Below, in pieces: positions 5,937 through 6,435 of a stretch of DNA of 6,435 nt. The DNA comes from an uncultured Bacteroidaceae bacterium (GTDB lineage Bacteria; Bacteroidota; Bacteroidia; Bacteroidales; Bacteroidaceae), in the NCBI GenBank assembly GCA_904501775.1, contig CAJGCJ010000108.1, positions 1 through 6,435 of the forward strand. The letters run 5' to 3'. The notes beneath the pieces are model-generated. The model did no database searches, had not been told where the DNA came from, and worked only from the letters and a program-made list of their open reading frames with translations. How positions within the stretch are numbered: position 1 is the first letter of the stretch; each line of letters begins with the position of its first letter. The position numbers and the translations under genes are program-made.

Positions 5937-5964
5937 AAGGGCTCGCACATGCGTGTGGGCCCTT
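5937..5964 (+). terminator. Probable terminator hairpin after the nucleoside phosphorylase gene
   Basis: AAGGGCTCGCAC (5937-5948) pairs with GTGTGGGCCCTT (5953-5964) over 12 bp with two G-U pairs, around the loop ATGC. It lies 28 bases after the stop codon and ends in a short T-run (CCCTTTAA). The mnmE start codon is only 15 bases downstream, so it may also act as a leader structure that attenuates read-through into mnmE. Confidence 0.7.
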
Positions 5965-5979
5965 TAACAAACAGAAAAG

Positions 5980-6435
5980 ATGACAAACAACGACACAATA
6001 TGCGCATTGGCAACAGCACCCGGTGGCGCACTTAATGTAATAAGAATCTCGGGTAGCAATGCATTTGATATAGTTTCGAAGATGTTCGTACCACGTAATG
6101 GGAAACCATTGGGCGAGAGACGCACACATAGCGCCGTATTCGGTGATGTGATGGGTTGCAGGGGCGAACTGCTCGACGAGGTACTGCTCACCATTATGCG
6201 TGCCCCACATAGCTACACAGGCGAAGATACTATTGAGATAAGCTGTCATGCGTCGCCATACATAACACGCGAGATAATGATGAGCCTTATCGAGAACGGA
6301 GCACGTCAGGCCTATCCCGGTGAATACACAATGCGCGCCTTCCTGAATGGTAAGATGGACCTCAGCCGTGCCGAGGCCGTTGCTGATATCATAGCAGCCG
6401 ACTCAAAGGCATCGCACCGTCTTGCAATGAACCAA
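5980..6435 (+). CDS. mnmE: tRNA modification GTPase MnmE, N-terminal 152 residues (3' end outside window)
   Basis: The frame from the ATG at 5980 stays open to the window end, giving 152 residues of a protein normally about 450 residues long. MnmE (TrmE) works with MnmG to add the carboxymethylaminomethyl group to uridine 34 of certain tRNAs, using a folate-derived one-carbon unit and GTP. The visible part is the N-terminal folate-binding domain and the beginning of the helical domain: DTICALATAPGGALNVIRISG (residues 5-25), SYTGEDTIEISCHASP (78-93), and PGEYTMRAFLNGKMDLSRAE (113-132), which is followed by AVADII. The usual ECHG is SCHA here, a small deviation. The G domain and C-terminal catalytic cysteine motif lie beyond the window. 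The start is 15 bases after a hairpin, and an AGAAAAG just upstream may serve as a weak ribosome-binding site. Confidence 0.95.
   Translation, partial: MTNNDTICALATAPGGALNVIRISGSNAFDIVSKMFVPRNGKPLGERRTHSAVFGDVMGCRGELLDEVLLTIMRAPHSYTGEDTIEISCHASPYITREIMMSLIENGARQAYPGEYTMRAFLNGKMDLSRAEAVADIIAADSKASHRLAMNQ

Noticed and set aside
5857..6249. A 130-residue minus-strand frame across the phosphorylase end and the mnmE start.
   Set aside because: It is antisense to two recognised genes and to the intervening hairpin, with no family features.

Overview
The window reads as chromosomal DNA from a member of the Bacteroidota, most likely the order Bacteroidales. Protein evidence is a secreted TPR/PD40 protein, a Bacteroidota-style TtcA, a FloA flotillin and an MnmE N-terminus. 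DNA evidence is A/T-rich leaders without clear Shine-Dalgarno sequences and several exact matches to the Bacteroidota -7 promoter motif TAnnTTTG. No species can be named from the sequence alone.

Layout. (1) Positions 2-211 hold the 3' end of a plus-strand gene cut by the window edge; it is unidentified and lower in G+C than the rest. It converges on a minus-strand pair, with a perfect 17-bp hairpin (260-299) between them. (2) The minus-strand pair is ttcA (1531-767), for tRNA 2-thiocytidine synthesis, followed 14 bp later by a small four-helix membrane protein of the DUF486/DMT_6 family (752-378). (3) A 493-bp divergent intergenic region (1532-2024) carries candidate promoters in both directions, small hairpins, and two exact repeat families (34 bp and 27 bp) arranged as a mosaic. 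(4) A tight plus-strand cluster follows: a secreted TPR/PD40 protein (2028-3467), a short NfeD-like membrane protein (3485-3952) and the flotillin-like protein FloA (3973-4935), with gaps of 17 and 20 bp and a terminator-like hairpin after floA. (5) A uridine-phosphorylase-type nucleoside phosphorylase (5036-5908) is followed by another hairpin. (6) The first 152 codons of mnmE (5980 to the window end) close the window.

How the genes fit together. NfeD and FloA are established partners in membrane microdomain organisation. The upstream TPR/PD40 protein probably shares their transcript and may be a periplasmic client or partner, which is inference. TtcA and MnmE both modify tRNA anticodon-loop bases but lie in separate, oppositely oriented units, so this is proximity rather than an operon. 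The nucleoside phosphorylase is pyrimidine salvage.

Most of the window is ordinary housekeeping DNA. I see no defence system, CRISPR array, mobile element, tRNA or rRNA. The parts most worth a second look are the TPR/PD40-NfeD-FloA cluster, the repeat mosaic carrying promoter-like boxes, and the pairing of ttcA with the uncharacterised DUF486 gene.
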